Source: Pseudoxanthomonas wuyuanensis
Lineage (GTDB): Bacteria; Pseudomonadota; Gammaproteobacteria; Xanthomonadales; Xanthomonadaceae
Length of the DNA stretch: 64,000 nucleotides
Direction: 5' to 3'
NCBI RefSeq assembly: GCF_900215535.1
Contig: NZ_OCND01000003.1
Location: 131,737-195,736, forward strand
Under the pieces are notes generated by a model. That model had not been told where the DNA came from. It made no database searches and worked only from the letters and a program-made list of their open reading frames with translations. The position numbers and the translations under genes were made by a program. Every line of letters begins with the position of its first letter. Position 1 is the first letter of the stretch. Positions 27,997 to 37,842 of this stretch are shown here, piece by piece.

Positions 27997-28875
27997 AGGA
28001 GTGGGTTGGCCGCCCAGACTCACCGCAATCAGCGCGATCGCCACGATGGCCAGCGGGATGGCCAGCTTGTTGAGCCGGCCCAGCCGTTCGCCGAAACCCC
28101 ATACGCCCACCAGCGTGCCCAGCACCACCACGCCGATGTTCATCATCGAAAACACCACTGCGGGATTGTCCGGCAAGGCCTGGTGGGCGCGAACGTAGAA
28201 CAGGATATTGCCGAAGTTGGTGGCGCCCAGCAGCAGCCCGGCCGGCAATGCCGACGCGCTCAACGCACGCCGCCGGCGCAGCTGCCGCCAGCCCTGCCAC
28301 AGCGCCATCACGATGAAGGCGCCGATGAAGGCGAACAACAGCGAGGCGGCGAACGGCGTGCCGGCAGCGGCGATGCGCTTGAGCAGGATGTCGACGCTGG
28401 CGTAGCCCAGCAGCACGACCAGCGGCAGCAGCCAGCGTGCCGGGCCGGCGGTGCCGGCAGCGGCCGGTTCGGCGCGGGCGATGATGCCGACGATCGCCAG
28501 CAGGCCCAGCGCCAGGCCGGCGATCTTCCAGCCATCGGCCGTTTCGCCGAACAGGACGAAAGCCGCGATCAACGACAGCACCAGCGACAGCCGCTGCGCC
28601 ACATCGGTGCGGACGATGCCGGCGACCCGCACCGACGCCGCCATCGCCAGGAAGATCGTCGGCAGCAGCAGCGCCAGCGCAATCAGCGACGGCAGCGGCG
28701 CCTGCGGTTCGCGCAGAGCCGCCAGCGGCGGGTCGAACAACCAGCCGCACAGCAATGCGGCAATGGCGTAGTTCCAGGCGATCGCCTGGCCGGTATCGAT
28801 GCCCCTGCGTTGCGCCAGCTTCAGCTGCACGGAGACCAGTACGCTGCACAGAACGCTGAAAAACAGGAAATGCAT
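27982..28875 (-). CDS. DMT-family (EamA-like) membrane transporter
   Basis: 297 residues with about ten hydrophobic helices and an internal duplication typical of drug/metabolite transporters (CSVLVSVQLKLAQRRGIDTG, VLGTLVGVWGFGERLGRLNK). Substrate unknown. The last residues (TPVGAT) and the stop codon are encoded by a REP element, so the C-terminus was probably altered by REP insertion. Lies convergent to dacC. Confidence 0.85.
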   Translation of the reverse strand: MHFLFFSVLCSVLVSVQLKLAQRRGIDTGQAIAWNYAIAALLCGWLFDPPLAALREPQAPLPSLIALALLLPTIFLAMAASVRVAGIVRTDVAQRLSLVLSLIAAFVLFGETADGWKIAGLALGLLAIVGIIARAEPAAAGTAGPARWLLPLVVLLGYASVDILLKRIAAAGTPFAASLLFAFIGAFIVMALWQGWRQLRRRRALSASALPAGLLLGATNFGNILFYVRAHQALPDNPAVVFSMMNIGVVVLGTLVGVWGFGERLGRLNKLAIPLAIVAIALIAVSLGGQPTPVGAT

Positions 28876-29146
28876 CGCCGGCCCGCCTGGAAGAGGCGCG
28901 ATTATCGCAGCGTCCGCGTAGGGCGGGTACCGGTGCCCGGCGTGCAGGCCGGGCCCGCAGTGGCCGGGCCGGAGTGCCGTTGCCGTTACAGCTGCGACAG
29001 CTGGAGTGGCTACCGGCCTGGATGGCCCCCGCGTGGTTTATCATCGCCGCTGGTTGACCGGACCGGGTCCGCAAGGATCAGGCATGCAACCAAGGGGATA
29101 TGAGTGCCACGCAATGGGCTCTCCATGGATCTTTTCTGGGAAAGGA
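28876..29146. other. Non-coding gap with GC palindromes
   Basis: 271 bases between the divergent DMT transporter and CsgG-like genes. A GTAGGGCGGGTACCGGTGCC palindromic stretch begins near 28918 and further GC dyads follow (GCCGGGCCCGC, GGCCGGGCCGG). A possible -35 TTGACC lies near 29055, but no clear -10 was found. Confidence 0.4.
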
Positions 29147-30124
29147 ATGAACACGATGCACAAACTGACTTTCAAGCCCGCCGTCATGGCGGCATTCGTT
29201 GCGGCTGCTGCATTGGCCGTCGCCGCGGCGCCGGCATCGGCGCAGCGCAAGAGCGCGCAGGAAACCCGCAAGCAGCAGGTCGCCGAAATACCGGTCTGCG
29301 CCAAATCGCTTGGCACCATTTCGGTCATCGAGCCGGAAGACACCGTCAACTGGTGGAGCGGCCAGCAGTTGCCGGCGCCTTCCAAGCTGATCAAGGTATT
29401 CGTCAACAAGTCGCGCTGCTTCACCCTGGTCGATCGCGGGACCGGCATGGCGGCGATGCAGTACGAACGCGAGCTGGCCTCCAGCGGCGAGCTGCGCGGG
29501 CGCTCCAATGTCGGCAAGGGCCAGATCAAGGCCGCCGATTACGTGCTGGTGCCGGATCTGATTTCGCAGAACAGCAATGCCGGCGGCAACGCCATCGGCG
29601 GATTGCTCGGTGGCCTCATCGGCGGCAAGGCTGGCGCCATCGCCAGCGGCCTGAACTTCAAGAGCAAGACCGCCGACGTGGTGCTGACGGTGACCGACGT
29701 GCGTTCGTCCGAACAGGTCGCCATGGCCGAGGGTAACGCCAAGAAGACCGACATCGGCTGGGGCGCTGCCGGCGGCCTGTTCTCCGGTGGCGGCTTCGGC
29801 GCGGCCGGCGCTGGCGGCTACGCCAATACCGAGATCGGCCAGGTCATCACGCTGGCCTACCTGCAGGCCTATACCGATCTGATTGCCCAGTTGGGCGGAT
29901 TGCCGGACAACGCCTCGGCCGCCAACGCGCAGCAGGCGGTGACCGTGACCAAGCCGGGCCGCCTGCTGGCCAACGCCGCCGGAACCGGCAAGGCGGTGCG
30001 CACGCTGGACCCGGGCATGATGCTGTACCCCACCGGCACCAAGGAAGGGGTGATGTGGGAAGTCGAGGACGAACTGGGCAACAAGGGCTGGGTATCGTCC
30101 ACCCTGCTGGAACTGTCCAAGTAA
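29147..30124 (+). CDS. CsgG-like secreted protein with C-terminal SH3-like domain
   Basis: 325 residues, signal peptide (AAFVAAAALAVAAAPASAQ). The middle resembles the CsgG/HfaB family: LGTISVIEP, KLIKVFVNKSRCFTLVDRG, DYVLVPDLISQNS, a Gly-rich AIGGLLGGLIGGKAG segment, and TADVVLTVTDVRSSEQVAMA. It lacks a lipobox, unlike CsgG of curli secretion. The C-terminus (KAVRTLDPGMMLYPTGTKEG, WEVEDELGNKGWVSSTLL) reads as a bacterial SH3-like domain. Probably an envelope protein; pore formation is not established. ATG 29147 is preceded by AAAGG. Confidence 0.7.
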   Translation: MNTMHKLTFKPAVMAAFVAAAALAVAAAPASAQRKSAQETRKQQVAEIPVCAKSLGTISVIEPEDTVNWWSGQQLPAPSKLIKVFVNKSRCFTLVDRGTGMAAMQYERELASSGELRGRSNVGKGQIKAADYVLVPDLISQNSNAGGNAIGGLLGGLIGGKAGAIASGLNFKSKTADVVLTVTDVRSSEQVAMAEGNAKKTDIGWGAAGGLFSGGGFGAAGAGGYANTEIGQVITLAYLQAYTDLIAQLGGLPDNASAANAQQAVTVTKPGRLLANAAGTGKAVRTLDPGMMLYPTGTKEGVMWEVEDELGNKGWVSSTLLELSK

Positions 30125-30148
30125 CCCTTGTCGCAAGGACTGCCGAGG

Positions 30149-30175
30149 AAGGGCTGCCGGCGACGGCGGCCCTTT
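30149..30175 (+). terminator. Possible terminator after the CsgG-like gene
   Basis: Imperfect hairpin AAGGGC-T-GCCG / CGGC-G-GCCCTTT with a 4-nt loop, 25 bases after the stop. The T-run is only three bases, so strength is uncertain. Confidence 0.45.
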
Positions 30176-30222
30176 CGCGTCGATGGCTTGGAATCGGCGC
30201 GATTCGTCCCAATAATCGCCGG

Positions 30223-30501
30223 ATGGAAATCAAATCGGACAATCCCGAGCACGGCTTCAAGTTTCCCGGCACCTTCGAGCTCAGCGCCATGGGCGCGGCC
30301 AACACCGGCCTGGAAACCGAGCTGCCGCGGCTGCTGGCGGCCGCCGGCATCGACGTGCTGCACGAGAACATCAGCTGGAAGCATTCGTCCAACGGCAAGT
30401 ACGTGTCGGTGCGCATCGCCTTCCGCGCCGACAGCCGCGAGCAGTACGACGCCGCGCATACGGCGCTGCGCGAACACCCGGAAGTGAAGTGGACGCTGTG
30501 A
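30223..30501 (+). CDS. ybeD: YbeD/DUF493-family protein
   Basis: 92-residue ACT-like-fold protein of the DUF493 (UPF0250) family, commonly found just before lipB. Features: [38 protein letters not shown] and the ending HPEVKWTL. Molecular role unknown; the gene pairing hints at a link to lipoate metabolism. The stop overlaps the lipB GTG start. Confidence 0.9.
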   Translation: MEIKSDNPEHGFKFPGTFELSAMGAANTGLETELPRLLAAAGIDVLHENISWKHSSNGKYVSVRIAFRADSREQYDAAHTALREHPEVKWTL

Positions 30502-31157
30502 GCCTGCCGTGCCGGGTCCGCGAGCTCGGCCGCCAGCCGTACGAGCCGGTCTGGCGCGCGATGCAGCGCTTCACCGATGCGCGCGGCGAGGACACCGCCG
30601 ACGAAATCTGGCTGGTCGAACATGAGCCGGTGTTCACGCTGGGCCAGGCCGGCAAGCCCGAACATGTACTGGCGGCCGGCGATATTCCGGTCGTGCATGT
30701 CGACCGCGGCGGCCAGGTGACCTACCACGGCCCGGGCCAGATCGTGGCCTATCCGCTGTTCGATCTGAAGCGGATGAAAGTCGGCGTGCGCGAATACGTC
30801 TGCCGGATCGAACAGGCCATCATCGACACGATGGCCGAATGGAACATCCAGGCACAACGCAGGGAGGGCGCTCCCGGCGTCTATGTGGCCGGCGCCAAGG
30901 TCGCCGCGCTGGGCATCCGCGTGCGCCGCGGCTGCACCTTCCATGGCCTGGCGTTCAATATCGCGATGGACCTGGAGCCGTTCCACCGCATCAATCCCTG
31001 CGGCTACCAGGGCCTGCAGGTGGTTTCGCTGGCGGATCTGGGCGGGCCGTCCGGCATGGCTACGGTCAAGCCGGTTTTGCTGGCCAGCCTGGCCGAGCAA
31101 TTCGGTTTGCAGCTTCACGCCGAATCCGGATTGCCGGATCTGTCGCTGGCGGCCTGA
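30498..31157 (+). CDS. lipB: Octanoyltransferase LipB
   Basis: Transfers octanoate from acyl carrier protein to lipoyl domains, the first step of lipoic acid synthesis. 219 residues from GTG 30498, which overlaps the ybeD stop (GTGA). Catalytic Lys134 ([12 protein letters not shown]) and Cys168 (INPCGYQGL) are intact, as are [15 protein letters not shown] and [17 protein letters not shown] at 30489 would add three residues. lipA is not in the window. Confidence 0.95.
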   Translation: MSLPCRVRELGRQPYEPVWRAMQRFTDARGEDTADEIWLVEHEPVFTLGQAGKPEHVLAAGDIPVVHVDRGGQVTYHGPGQIVAYPLFDLKRMKVGVREYVCRIEQAIIDTMAEWNIQAQRREGAPGVYVAGAKVAALGIRVRRGCTFHGLAFNIAMDLEPFHRINPCGYQGLQVVSLADLGGPSGMATVKPVLLASLAEQFGLQLHAESGLPDLSLAA

Positions 31158-31312
31158 GCGGCGTACAGCGGGCCCAGGCCCGCCATTGCCATCCTTCCGT
31201 CCGCACCGTCAACGAGCGCCATCGGCTGCAGCGGTCGCTCCTGCGCCAGCCCAATGCACGATGCACCGCGCCACGGTGACGCCGGCACGGCGCATGCCAC
31301 AATCGGCCGGCC

Positions 31313-34144
31313 ATGAACGATACCCCGCCGCTTGACGACTTCCCGACCGGGCCGCTGATCGAACGCGGCCTGGCGCGGTTGCGCGCCGCCTCCACCGACG
31401 CCGCGGAACGGCTGGCCGATGCCGCATTCGCCGCACAGGTGGCCAAGCTCATCGTCGCCAGCGATTTCGCGCTGGAAACGCTGTGCCGGCAACCGGCGCT
31501 GCTGGCCCAACTGGCACGCGACAACGCCCCTGCGCCGTTGCCGGCGCCGGTGCTGGAACCGCAGCAGCCCGAGCTGTGGCCAGCGCAACTGCGCCGCTAC
31601 CGCAGCGCCGAATCGACCCGGCTGGTCTGGCGCGATGTGCACGGCCTGGACGATGTGGATGCCACGCTGGCGGACGCCACCCGGTTGGCCGAGGTCTGTC
31701 TGCAGACCGCCCTGCAAGCGCTGGAGGGCGAATTCGCGCAACGCCACGGCGTGGTGCGCAATACCGAAGGCGCGCCGCAGCGGCTGGTGGTGTTCGGCCT
31801 GGGCAAGCTGGGCGGCGGCGAGCTGAATTTCTCTTCCGACATCGATCTGGTCTACGCCTACCCGGAAGGCGGGCAATCCGACGGCGCGCGCGCGCTGGCG
31901 GCCGAGGACTATTTCGCGCGATTGGGGCAACGGCTGGCCAAGCTGCTGGACGAGCCGACCGTCGATGGATTCTGCCATCGCGTCGATCTGCGTCTGCGCC
32001 CGTTCGGAAACGCCGGCCGGGTGGCGCTGTCGTTTGCCGGCATGGATCAGTATTTCCAGCGCGAAGGCCGCGACTGGGAGCGCTATGCCTGGTTGAAGGC
32101 GCGTGCGGTGGCCGGCGACATCGAAGCCGGCGAGCAGTGGCTGGCGTCGCTGCGCCCGTTCGTCTACCGCCGCTACCTGGACTACACCGCGCTGGACGGA
32201 CTGCGCGAGATGAAGGCGGCCATCGCCGCCGAGGTCGCGCGCCGCGAACTGGCCGATGACATCAAGCGCGGGCCCGGCGGCATCCGCGAAATCGAGTTCC
32301 TGGTGCAGGCGCTGCAGTTGATCCGCGGCGGCCGCGAAGCGTCGCTGCGCGAGCGCCGGCTGCTGCCGGCATTGCAGGCGCTGGTACAGGCCGGCCAGGT
32401 AACGCCGGCCGATGGGCAGGCGCTGGCGGCGGCGTACCGGTTCCTGCGCCGGATCGAAAACCGCCTGCAGATGCTGCGCGACGCACAGACCCACATGCTG
32501 CCGGAAGACGCCGGCGACCGCGCCCGCATCGCGCGGGCGCTCGGTTATGCCGGTTGGCCCGCATTGGAAGACTCGCTGCAGGCGCAGCGCGCGCGGGTCA
32601 GCCGCGAATTCGCCGAATTGCTGGCCCCGCGCAAGCGCCGGATCGCCGCCGATGCGCTGTCGCAATACTGGCGCGGCCTGCCCGAAGGAAGCCAGGCCGA
32701 AACCCTGGCCGCGGCCGGTTTCGCCGATGCCGCCGGCGCCGATGCCGCGTTGCGCGATTTTGCCCGCTATTCCGGCGTTCGTGGCCTGTCCGATGCGGCG
32801 CGTGCGCGGCTGGACCGGGTCGTGCCGGCATTGCTGGATGCGGCGGCCAAATCGCCGCACCCCGATGCCGCGTTGAAGCGCGCGCTGGCGTTGCTGCAGG
32901 CCATCCTGCGCCGGGCCAGCTACCTGGCGCTGCTGGACGAACAGCCCAGCGCGCTGGCGCGGCTGGTCGATGTGCTGGCGCGCAGCGCCTTGCTGGCCGA
33001 GCGGCTGGCGCTGTACCCGCTGCTGCTGGACGAACTGCTGGACAGCCGCGTGGCCGGGCCGATGCCGGAGCGGAGGCTGATGCGCCAGCAATGCACCGCC
33101 GCGCTGCAGGAGGAGGACCCGGAAGCCGCGCTGCGCTTGCTCAACGAATGCCGGTTGGCGCTGAGTTTCCGCATCGCGCTGGCGGCGCTGGACCAGCGCC
33201 AGCCACCCTCCGACAGCACCCGGCAACTGGCCTGGCTGGCGGACGAAGTGGTCGCGGCGGTGCTGCAGATGGCGCATCAGGATGTGGCCGGTGCGCATGG
33301 CCGGGTGCCTGGCGGCCGCTTCGCGATACTCGGCTACGGCAGCCTCGGTGGCGAGGAACTGGGTTTCGGATCGGACCTGGATCTGGTGTTCCTGTACGAG
33401 GCCGACCCGCAGGCGACATCCGATGGCGCGCGGCCGCTGGAGGCCGGACGCTGGTACGCGCGGCTGGCGCAGAAGATCGTCGCGCTGCTGGGCGCGCAGA
33501 CCGCTGCCGGCAGGCTCTACGATGTCGACGTGCGGCTGCGCCCGGATGGCGCCAAGGGGTTGCTGGTGTCTTCGCTGGCCAGCTATACCGAATACCAGCG
33601 CGAGCGCGCCTGGACCTGGGAACACCAGGCGCTGGTGCGCGCGCGCGGCGTGGCCGGCGATGCCGCGCTGTTGGCCGCGTTCGACGACACCCGCGAACGC
33701 ACGCTGACGCAGCCGCGCGATCCGGCCAAGCTGCGCGAAGACGTGGTCAAGATGCGCGCACGCATGCGCAGCGAACTGGATCGCAGCGATGCGGCGCGCT
33801 TGGACCTGAAGCAGGGCGAAGGCGGGCTGGTCGATCTGGAATTCCTGCTGCAATACCTGGTGCTGCGCGAATCGGCCGCCGTTCCGGCGCTGCTGGCGCC
33901 ACGCAACACCGCCGCGCTGGTGCGGGCGCTGCGTGCCGCCGGAATCCTGGCCGATGAAATCACCGAAGCGTTGCTGGCCGCGCATTCGGTGTTCCTGGCC
34001 GAAGGTCTGGCCTGCACGCTGGATCGGCGTCCGCGGCTGGTCGGCCGCACTGCCGACGTCGCGGCGGCATGTGCGCAGGTCCGGTTGGCGTGCGGCCATT
34101 TCGATCTGGAACCGGACCCGGCGGACAGCCAGACGTCCGGATGA
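31313..34144 (+). CDS. glnE: Bifunctional glutamine synthetase adenylyltransferase/deadenylylase
   Basis: 943-residue enzyme that adenylylates and deadenylylates glutamine synthetase in response to PII and glutamine. Two nucleotidyltransferase domains are clear: [20 protein letters not shown] (N-terminal, deadenylylating half) and [20 protein letters not shown] (C-terminal, adenylylating half), each with the metal-binding D-x-D. Both are followed by RLRPxG-type strands ([32 protein letters not shown]). Full length. The stop abuts the convergent tautomerase stop. Confidence 0.97.
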   Translation: MNDTPPLDDFPTGPLIERGLARLRAASTDAAERLADAAFAAQVAKLIVASDFALETLCRQPALLAQLARDNAPAPLPAPVLEPQQPELWPAQLRRYRSAESTRLVWRDVHGLDDVDATLADATRLAEVCLQTALQALEGEFAQRHGVVRNTEGAPQRLVVFGLGKLGGGELNFSSDIDLVYAYPEGGQSDGARALAAEDYFARLGQRLAKLLDEPTVDGFCHRVDLRLRPFGNAGRVALSFAGMDQYFQREGRDWERYAWLKARAVAGDIEAGEQWLASLRPFVYRRYLDYTALDGLREMKAAIAAEVARRELADDIKRGPGGIREIEFLVQALQLIRGGREASLRERRLLPALQALVQAGQVTPADGQALAAAYRFLRRIENRLQMLRDAQTHMLPEDAGDRARIARALGYAGWPALEDSLQAQRARVSREFAELLAPRKRRIAADALSQYWRGLPEGSQAETLAAAGFADAAGADAALRDFARYSGVRGLSDAARARLDRVVPALLDAAAKSPHPDAALKRALALLQAILRRASYLALLDEQPSALARLVDVLARSALLAERLALYPLLLDELLDSRVAGPMPERRLMRQQCTAALQEEDPEAALRLLNECRLALSFRIALAALDQRQPPSDSTRQLAWLADEVVAAVLQMAHQDVAGAHGRVPGGRFAILGYGSLGGEELGFGSDLDLVFLYEADPQATSDGARPLEAGRWYARLAQKIVALLGAQTAAGRLYDVDVRLRPDGAKGLLVSSLASYTEYQRERAWTWEHQALVRARGVAGDAALLAAFDDTRERTLTQPRDPAKLREDVVKMRARMRSELDRSDAARLDLKQGEGGLVDLEFLLQYLVLRESAAVPALLAPRNTAALVRALRAAGILADEITEALLAAHSVFLAEGLACTLDRRPRLVGRTADVAAACAQVRLACGHFDLEPDPADSQTSG

Positions 34145-34540
34145 TCAGCCGCGCTGGTGGTAGCGCGCTTCCTGGGTGAGGCCGCCGTAGCCATAGGCCG
34201 CTGCGCGCACATCGTGCACGTGGATATAGCTTTCCTCGTGCAGGTTTCCGAGCAGGTCGGCCAAGCCGGCGAAGGCCTGGCGGATGAACTCCGCCTTCTC
34301 ATCCTTGGTGTTGGTTTCGTCGGTCACCTTGATGTCGAAATAGACGCTGCTCTTGCGCTGCTCGGCAAGACTGCGTCCGCCGGCGTACCAGTCTTCGGGA
34401 GCGACGAAATCGATGGCGATCGCAGTCACCGCCGGGTCCTTGCGCAGGATATGCGCGGTCAGATCCTGCAGCAGCGATGCGATTGCCTTCGATAGCGCCT
34501 GCGAGCGCACCGCGCCGACCTTGACGTTCAGAATGGGCAT
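34145..34540 (-). CDS. Tautomerase-family protein
   Basis: 131 residues beginning MPILNVKVG; after Met removal Pro1 would be the catalytic base of the 4-oxalocrotonate tautomerase superfamily. Length, about twice the 60-residue subunit, fits a fused two-unit tautomerase. Substrate unknown. The gene is downstream of the MarR gene on the same strand. A 15-bp site identical to one upstream of marR lies 15 bases before the start, so it is probably controlled by that MarR protein. Confidence 0.8.
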   Translation of the reverse strand: MPILNVKVGAVRSQALSKAIASLLQDLTAHILRKDPAVTAIAIDFVAPEDWYAGGRSLAEQRKSSVYFDIKVTDETNTKDEKAEFIRQAFAGLADLLGNLHEESYIHVHDVRAAAYGYGGLTQEARYHQRG

Positions 34541-34554
34541 ACGTTTCTCCTATG

Positions 34555-34569
34555 GTTAGCTATGCAACT
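34555..34569. promoter_or_regulatory. MarR-type operator upstream of the tautomerase
   Basis: GTTAGCTATGCAACT, a near-palindrome (GTT...GC...AAC), identical over 15 bases to the site at 35023-35037. Confidence 0.65.
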
Positions 34570-34582
34570 ATATGGGCGAAGA

Positions 34583-34999
34583 TCAGCCCAGCATTTCGCG
34601 GACCTGCCGCATCTGCGCGACGACATCGCCGAAGCGCTGCTCGCCCAGTGTCTTCTGCAGACGGCGGGTGACAGTTGCGCTGGCGCGGTTGAGGTCACTG
34701 GCGATCGCCAGCGCGGCGGCAGTGGGATGGATCTCCAGCTCGCGGCCGTCATGATCCGAATTGCGGCGCTCGATCAGCCCCCGCTGCTGCAGCCCATCCA
34801 GCAGCCGGGTCGCAGTGGGACGGGTGATCGTCAGGGCATGGGCCAGTTCGCGCTGCAGCTGTCCCGGTTGCGCGAGCACGGCGCGCAGCAGGAATGCCTG
34901 CGGCGGGCTCAGGCCGAACGGACTGAACGCCTGCGTCCAGACCCGCTCCAGCATCCGCGACAGCGCGGCGGTGTTGAAGTACAGGCATCGATCGAACAT
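34583..34999 (-). CDS. MarR-family transcriptional regulator
   Basis: 138 residues. Winged-helix MarR core: SPPQAFLLRAVLAQPGQLQR, ALTITRPTATRLLDGLQQRG (recognition helix) and IERRNSDHDGRELEIHPT (wing with the D-x-R hinge). Autoregulation is likely from the operator-like site 24 bases upstream. Neighbours are a tautomerase downstream and a divergent LysE-family exporter; MarR proteins of this sort often sense electrophiles or aromatic compounds, but the inducer is unknown. Confidence 0.9.
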   Translation of the reverse strand: MFDRCLYFNTAALSRMLERVWTQAFSPFGLSPPQAFLLRAVLAQPGQLQRELAHALTITRPTATRLLDGLQQRGLIERRNSDHDGRELEIHPTAAALAIASDLNRASATVTRRLQKTLGEQRFGDVVAQMRQVREMLG

Positions 35000-35022
35000 G
35001 CGCGGCAGGCTAGCGCGATTTA

Positions 35023-35037
35023 GTTAGCTATGCAACT
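35023..35037. promoter_or_regulatory. MarR-type operator upstream of marR and the LysE gene
   Basis: Second copy of GTTAGCTATGCAACT, here in the gap between the divergent MarR and LysE genes, extended to TAGTTAGCTATGCAACTG. Confidence 0.65.
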
Positions 35038-35163
35038 GTTTGGGTGCGAGTCTGCGACGACTACCCCCATTGGCTTGGCGAGCCGCCCCGCCGGCCCGTT
35101 GGCGATATCATTCCGGTCGCTGCGCCAGTCGCCGGCGCGACCCACTACTGCGGAGACCAGCCT

Positions 35164-35796
35164 GTGCCCGAACTCCATGCGCTGCTTGCCTTCTCGCTGA
35201 TCTCACTGGGCATGGTGCTGACGCCCGGCCCCAACATGATCTATCTGATCTCGCGGTCGATCAGCCAGGGGCCACGCGCCGGCCTGATCTCGCTGGCCGG
35301 GGTGGCGCTGGGCTTCGTGTTCTACATGCTGTGCGCCGCCTTCGGCATCACCGTGCTGGTGATGGCCATTCCGTACGCCTACGACGCCCTGCGCATCGCC
35401 GGTGCGCTGTACCTGTTGTATCTGGCCTGGCAGGCGGTCAAGCCGGGCGGACGCTCGCCGCTGCAGGTGCGCGAACTGCCGCAGGACAGTCCGCGGAGGC
35501 TGTTCGCGATGGGCCTGCTGACCAACCTGCTGAATCCGAAGGCGGCGGTGCTGTACCTGTCGTTGCTGCCGCAGTTCATCGTTCCGGATCACGGCAGCGT
35601 GCTGGCGCAGTCGCTGGCGCTGGGCTTCACCCAGATCGCGATCAGCGTAGCGGTCAACGCACTGATCGCGCTGATGGCCGGTTCCATCGCCGCCTTCCTG
35701 GCCGCGCGTCCGACCTGGCTGATGCTGCAGCGCTGGCTGATGGGGACCGTGCTGGCCGGGCTGGCGGTGAGGATGGCGTTCGACGCGCGGCGCTAG
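35164..35796 (+). CDS. LysE-family amino acid/metabolite exporter
   Basis: 210 residues with about six transmembrane helices. The LysE/RhtB signature is present at the N-terminus (GMVLTPGPNMIYLISRSISQG) and NPKAAVLYLSLLPQF later. The GTG at 35164 places Met at the usual family start; an upstream GTG at 35044 opens 40 residues that look non-coding. Divergent from marR, with the shared operator-like site about 130 bases upstream. Confidence 0.9.
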   Translation: MPELHALLAFSLISLGMVLTPGPNMIYLISRSISQGPRAGLISLAGVALGFVFYMLCAAFGITVLVMAIPYAYDALRIAGALYLLYLAWQAVKPGGRSPLQVRELPQDSPRRLFAMGLLTNLLNPKAAVLYLSLLPQFIVPDHGSVLAQSLALGFTQIAISVAVNALIALMAGSIAAFLAARPTWLMLQRWLMGTVLAGLAVRMAFDARR

Positions 35797-35816
35797 TTGG
35801 TGCTGGATGCTTCTTT

Positions 35817-35948
35817 GTGGGAGCGACGCCAGTCGCCAAGGCATCCAGGAGCGAGCGATGCCTGCCCTTCGCAGCGAGCGAGCAGCGCGTCCTTGGTCGC
35901 GCATGGCGATGGGCTCCCGGGTGCAGTCGCGACTGACGTCGCTCCCGC
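35817..35948. repeat. Inverted pair of REP elements (REPIN-like)
   Basis: Forward copy 35817-35837 (GTGGGAGCGACGCCAGTCGC) and inverted copy 35926-35948 (complement GCGGGAGCGACGTCAGTCGC). They sit between two convergent genes. The stretch between them has no gene. Confidence 0.8.
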
Positions 35949-35995
35949 AAGGATGCCCCCGTTGTCCTGCATTCAAAGGGCGCCCAGCCGTCGCC

Positions 35996-36955
35996 CTACA
36001 GCGCCAGCCGCTCGCGCACGATGGCAGCCACGCGCGCGGTCTCGCGCAGCGGTTCGGCATCGAACGCCGCCAGCGCGGTATCCATTGCGCGGATGCGTCC
36101 GCTTTGCAGCAGCGCATCGAGAAAGCGGCGCGGGCGGCCGCGGACCCGGCCCGGATCGAAGACATGCACGGGCGCCCGCGTCGCGCAGGCTTCGGAGATC
36201 ATGTTCACCGAGTCGGGCGAACAGACGATCCGGTCGGCCCAGGCCAGCAGACCGGCGTAGGGATTCGGCCCGTCGCTCTCGCCGCACCAGACCACGCCCG
36301 GCGTTTCGATATAGCGGTGGCGCAGTGCCGCGACGACGTTTTCCGGCGTACGCCGCGAGACCGTGATCATCACGCTGCCGCCGTCGCGCGCCAGCGCCAC
36401 TTCAAGTTTGGCCGCAAGCACTTCGAAGGCATTGCGGTCGAAGCGCGCATGCGCGCTGGAGCCGCCCAGCAGCACCGCAGTACGTGGCTGCGGCAGGGTG
36501 CCCAGCTCCGCGAAGTCCGCCCGCGCCTGCGTCAGCCAGGCATCGTCGACCGGGTTCAGGCTGCCCAGCAGCGTAATCACGTTGCCGCCGCGCACGTCGT
36601 CGTGCTGCGGCGCAATCACCCAGTCCCAATGGGCCGGATCGAGGCGCGGGTCCAGGATCTGCACGGTCCGCGCGCCGTGCTGGCCCAGTAACCGGGTCGC
36701 CAGCGCGCCCTGGCGGCCACAACCGATGGCCAGCGCGGGCGGTGTGGCCAGCGCGGCGGCAAAGCCGGCGCCGAACGCGTGTGTGGCGCCGGGCAATCGC
36801 CGCGGCGCCAGCCAGGACCAGGGCGCTTGCGGCGACAGCGTCCAGGAGCGGCTTGCGCCGAGCGCCAGCGCGCCGGCCAGCGCACTGGCCTGGCGCAGGT
36901 TGCCGGCATTGCCATCGGTGAGCAGCCAGAGCGGCGGGGAATCGGCAGCTGACAT
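35996..36955 (-). CDS. ELM1/GtrOC1-family putative glycosyltransferase
   Basis: 319 residues of the DUF1022/mitochondrial-fission-ELM1-like family, GT-B-like proteins near LPS genes in many bacteria. Family stretches: LWLLTDGNAGNLRQASALA, VGRQGALATR-like (here IGCGRQGALATRLLG), AVLLGGSSAHARFD, MITVSRRTPENVVAALR and ADRIVCSPDSVNMISEACAT. By inference a sugar transferase of envelope glycans; the region downstream (38.6-43.4 kb) holds lipopolysaccharide genes. Start codon ATG 36955, divergent from the yceI-type gene. Confidence 0.85.
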   Translation of the reverse strand: MSAADSPPLWLLTDGNAGNLRQASALAGALALGASRSWTLSPQAPWSWLAPRRLPGATHAFGAGFAAALATPPALAIGCGRQGALATRLLGQHGARTVQILDPRLDPAHWDWVIAPQHDDVRGGNVITLLGSLNPVDDAWLTQARADFAELGTLPQPRTAVLLGGSSAHARFDRNAFEVLAAKLEVALARDGGSVMITVSRRTPENVVAALRHRYIETPGVVWCGESDGPNPYAGLLAWADRIVCSPDSVNMISEACATRAPVHVFDPGRVRGRPRRFLDALLQSGRIRAMDTALAAFDAEPLRETARVAAIVRERLAL

Positions 36956-37179
36956 GGTTCTTCGTTCTATCAGTTAAAACAATCCGTTCTGGAATGTCTG
37001 GATGTTGGCAACGGCAGGACACTCTACACTGCCAGCCTTTCCGGGAGGCCACGGAACCGAAGCCTTTGTGGCCGCCTCTGGAAATACCGTGCCCGCGCTG
37101 ATGAAGCATTGGCGTGGCAGCCGTATTCCCGTGTTGTATTCCCGTTGTTCCGAAGCACCACCCGCCAGGAGACATCCCC

Positions 37180-37758
37180 ATGCGCAAGACCCTGCTGACC
37201 GCCGCACTGCTCGCCTTTGCCGGCTCGGCATTCGCCGCCCCGGTCACCTACAACATCGACCCCAACCATACCGATGTCATCGCCCAGTGGAGCCATTTCG
37301 GCTTCTCCAATCCCAGCGCGCATTTCGGCAAGGCCGACGGCACCATCGTCTATGACGCCGAGAATGTGTCCGCTTCCAGCGTGCAGGTCACCCTGCCGCT
37401 GTCAGGCCTCAACAGCTTCATCGGCGATTTCGACGACCATCTTCGCAGCGCCGATTTCTTCGACGCGGAGAAGTTCCCCACCGCCAGCTTCAAGAGCATC
37501 AAGGTGGAAGCCGCCGGCGAAGGCAAGCTGAAGGTCACCGGCAATCTGACCATCAAGGACATCACCAAGCCGGTGGTGCTGGACGTGACGCTGAACAAGG
37601 CCGGCGAGCAGCCAATGGCCAAGCGCGCCGCCATCGGCTTCGACGCGGTCGCCACGGTCAGCCGCACCGAGTTCGGCGTCGGCAAGTACGCGCCGGCCGT
37701 CAGCGATGAGGTCAAGCTGCGCATCACCACTGAGGCGCTGGTCCCCAAGGCCGAGTAA
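37180..37758 (+). CDS. YceI-family periplasmic protein
   Basis: 192 residues with a cleavable signal peptide (LLTAALLAFAGSAFA). Lipocalin-like YceI domain: YNIDPNHTDVIAQWSHFGFS, DDHLRSADFFDAEKFPTASF and VTGNLTIKDITKPVVLDVTL. Such proteins bind polyisoprenoids or amphiphiles and are often stress-induced; the ligand here is unknown. ATG 37180 has an AGGAG site upstream. A strong terminator follows. Confidence 0.93.
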   Translation: MRKTLLTAALLAFAGSAFAAPVTYNIDPNHTDVIAQWSHFGFSNPSAHFGKADGTIVYDAENVSASSVQVTLPLSGLNSFIGDFDDHLRSADFFDAEKFPTASFKSIKVEAAGEGKLKVTGNLTIKDITKPVVLDVTLNKAGEQPMAKRAAIGFDAVATVSRTEFGVGKYAPAVSDEVKLRITTEALVPKAE

Positions 37759-37811
37759 GCCTGCACTCCCCCGGCGTGGCCGCTTCCCTCGTGGACGGCC
37801 GCGCTTTCAAG

Positions 37812-37842
37812 CCGTCCCGCGTGCTGCGGGGCGGTTTTTTTT
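37812..37842 (+). terminator. Rho-independent terminator after the YceI gene
   Basis: Stem CCGTCCCGC / GCGGGGCGG around GTGCT, followed by eight T residues. Confidence 0.92.
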
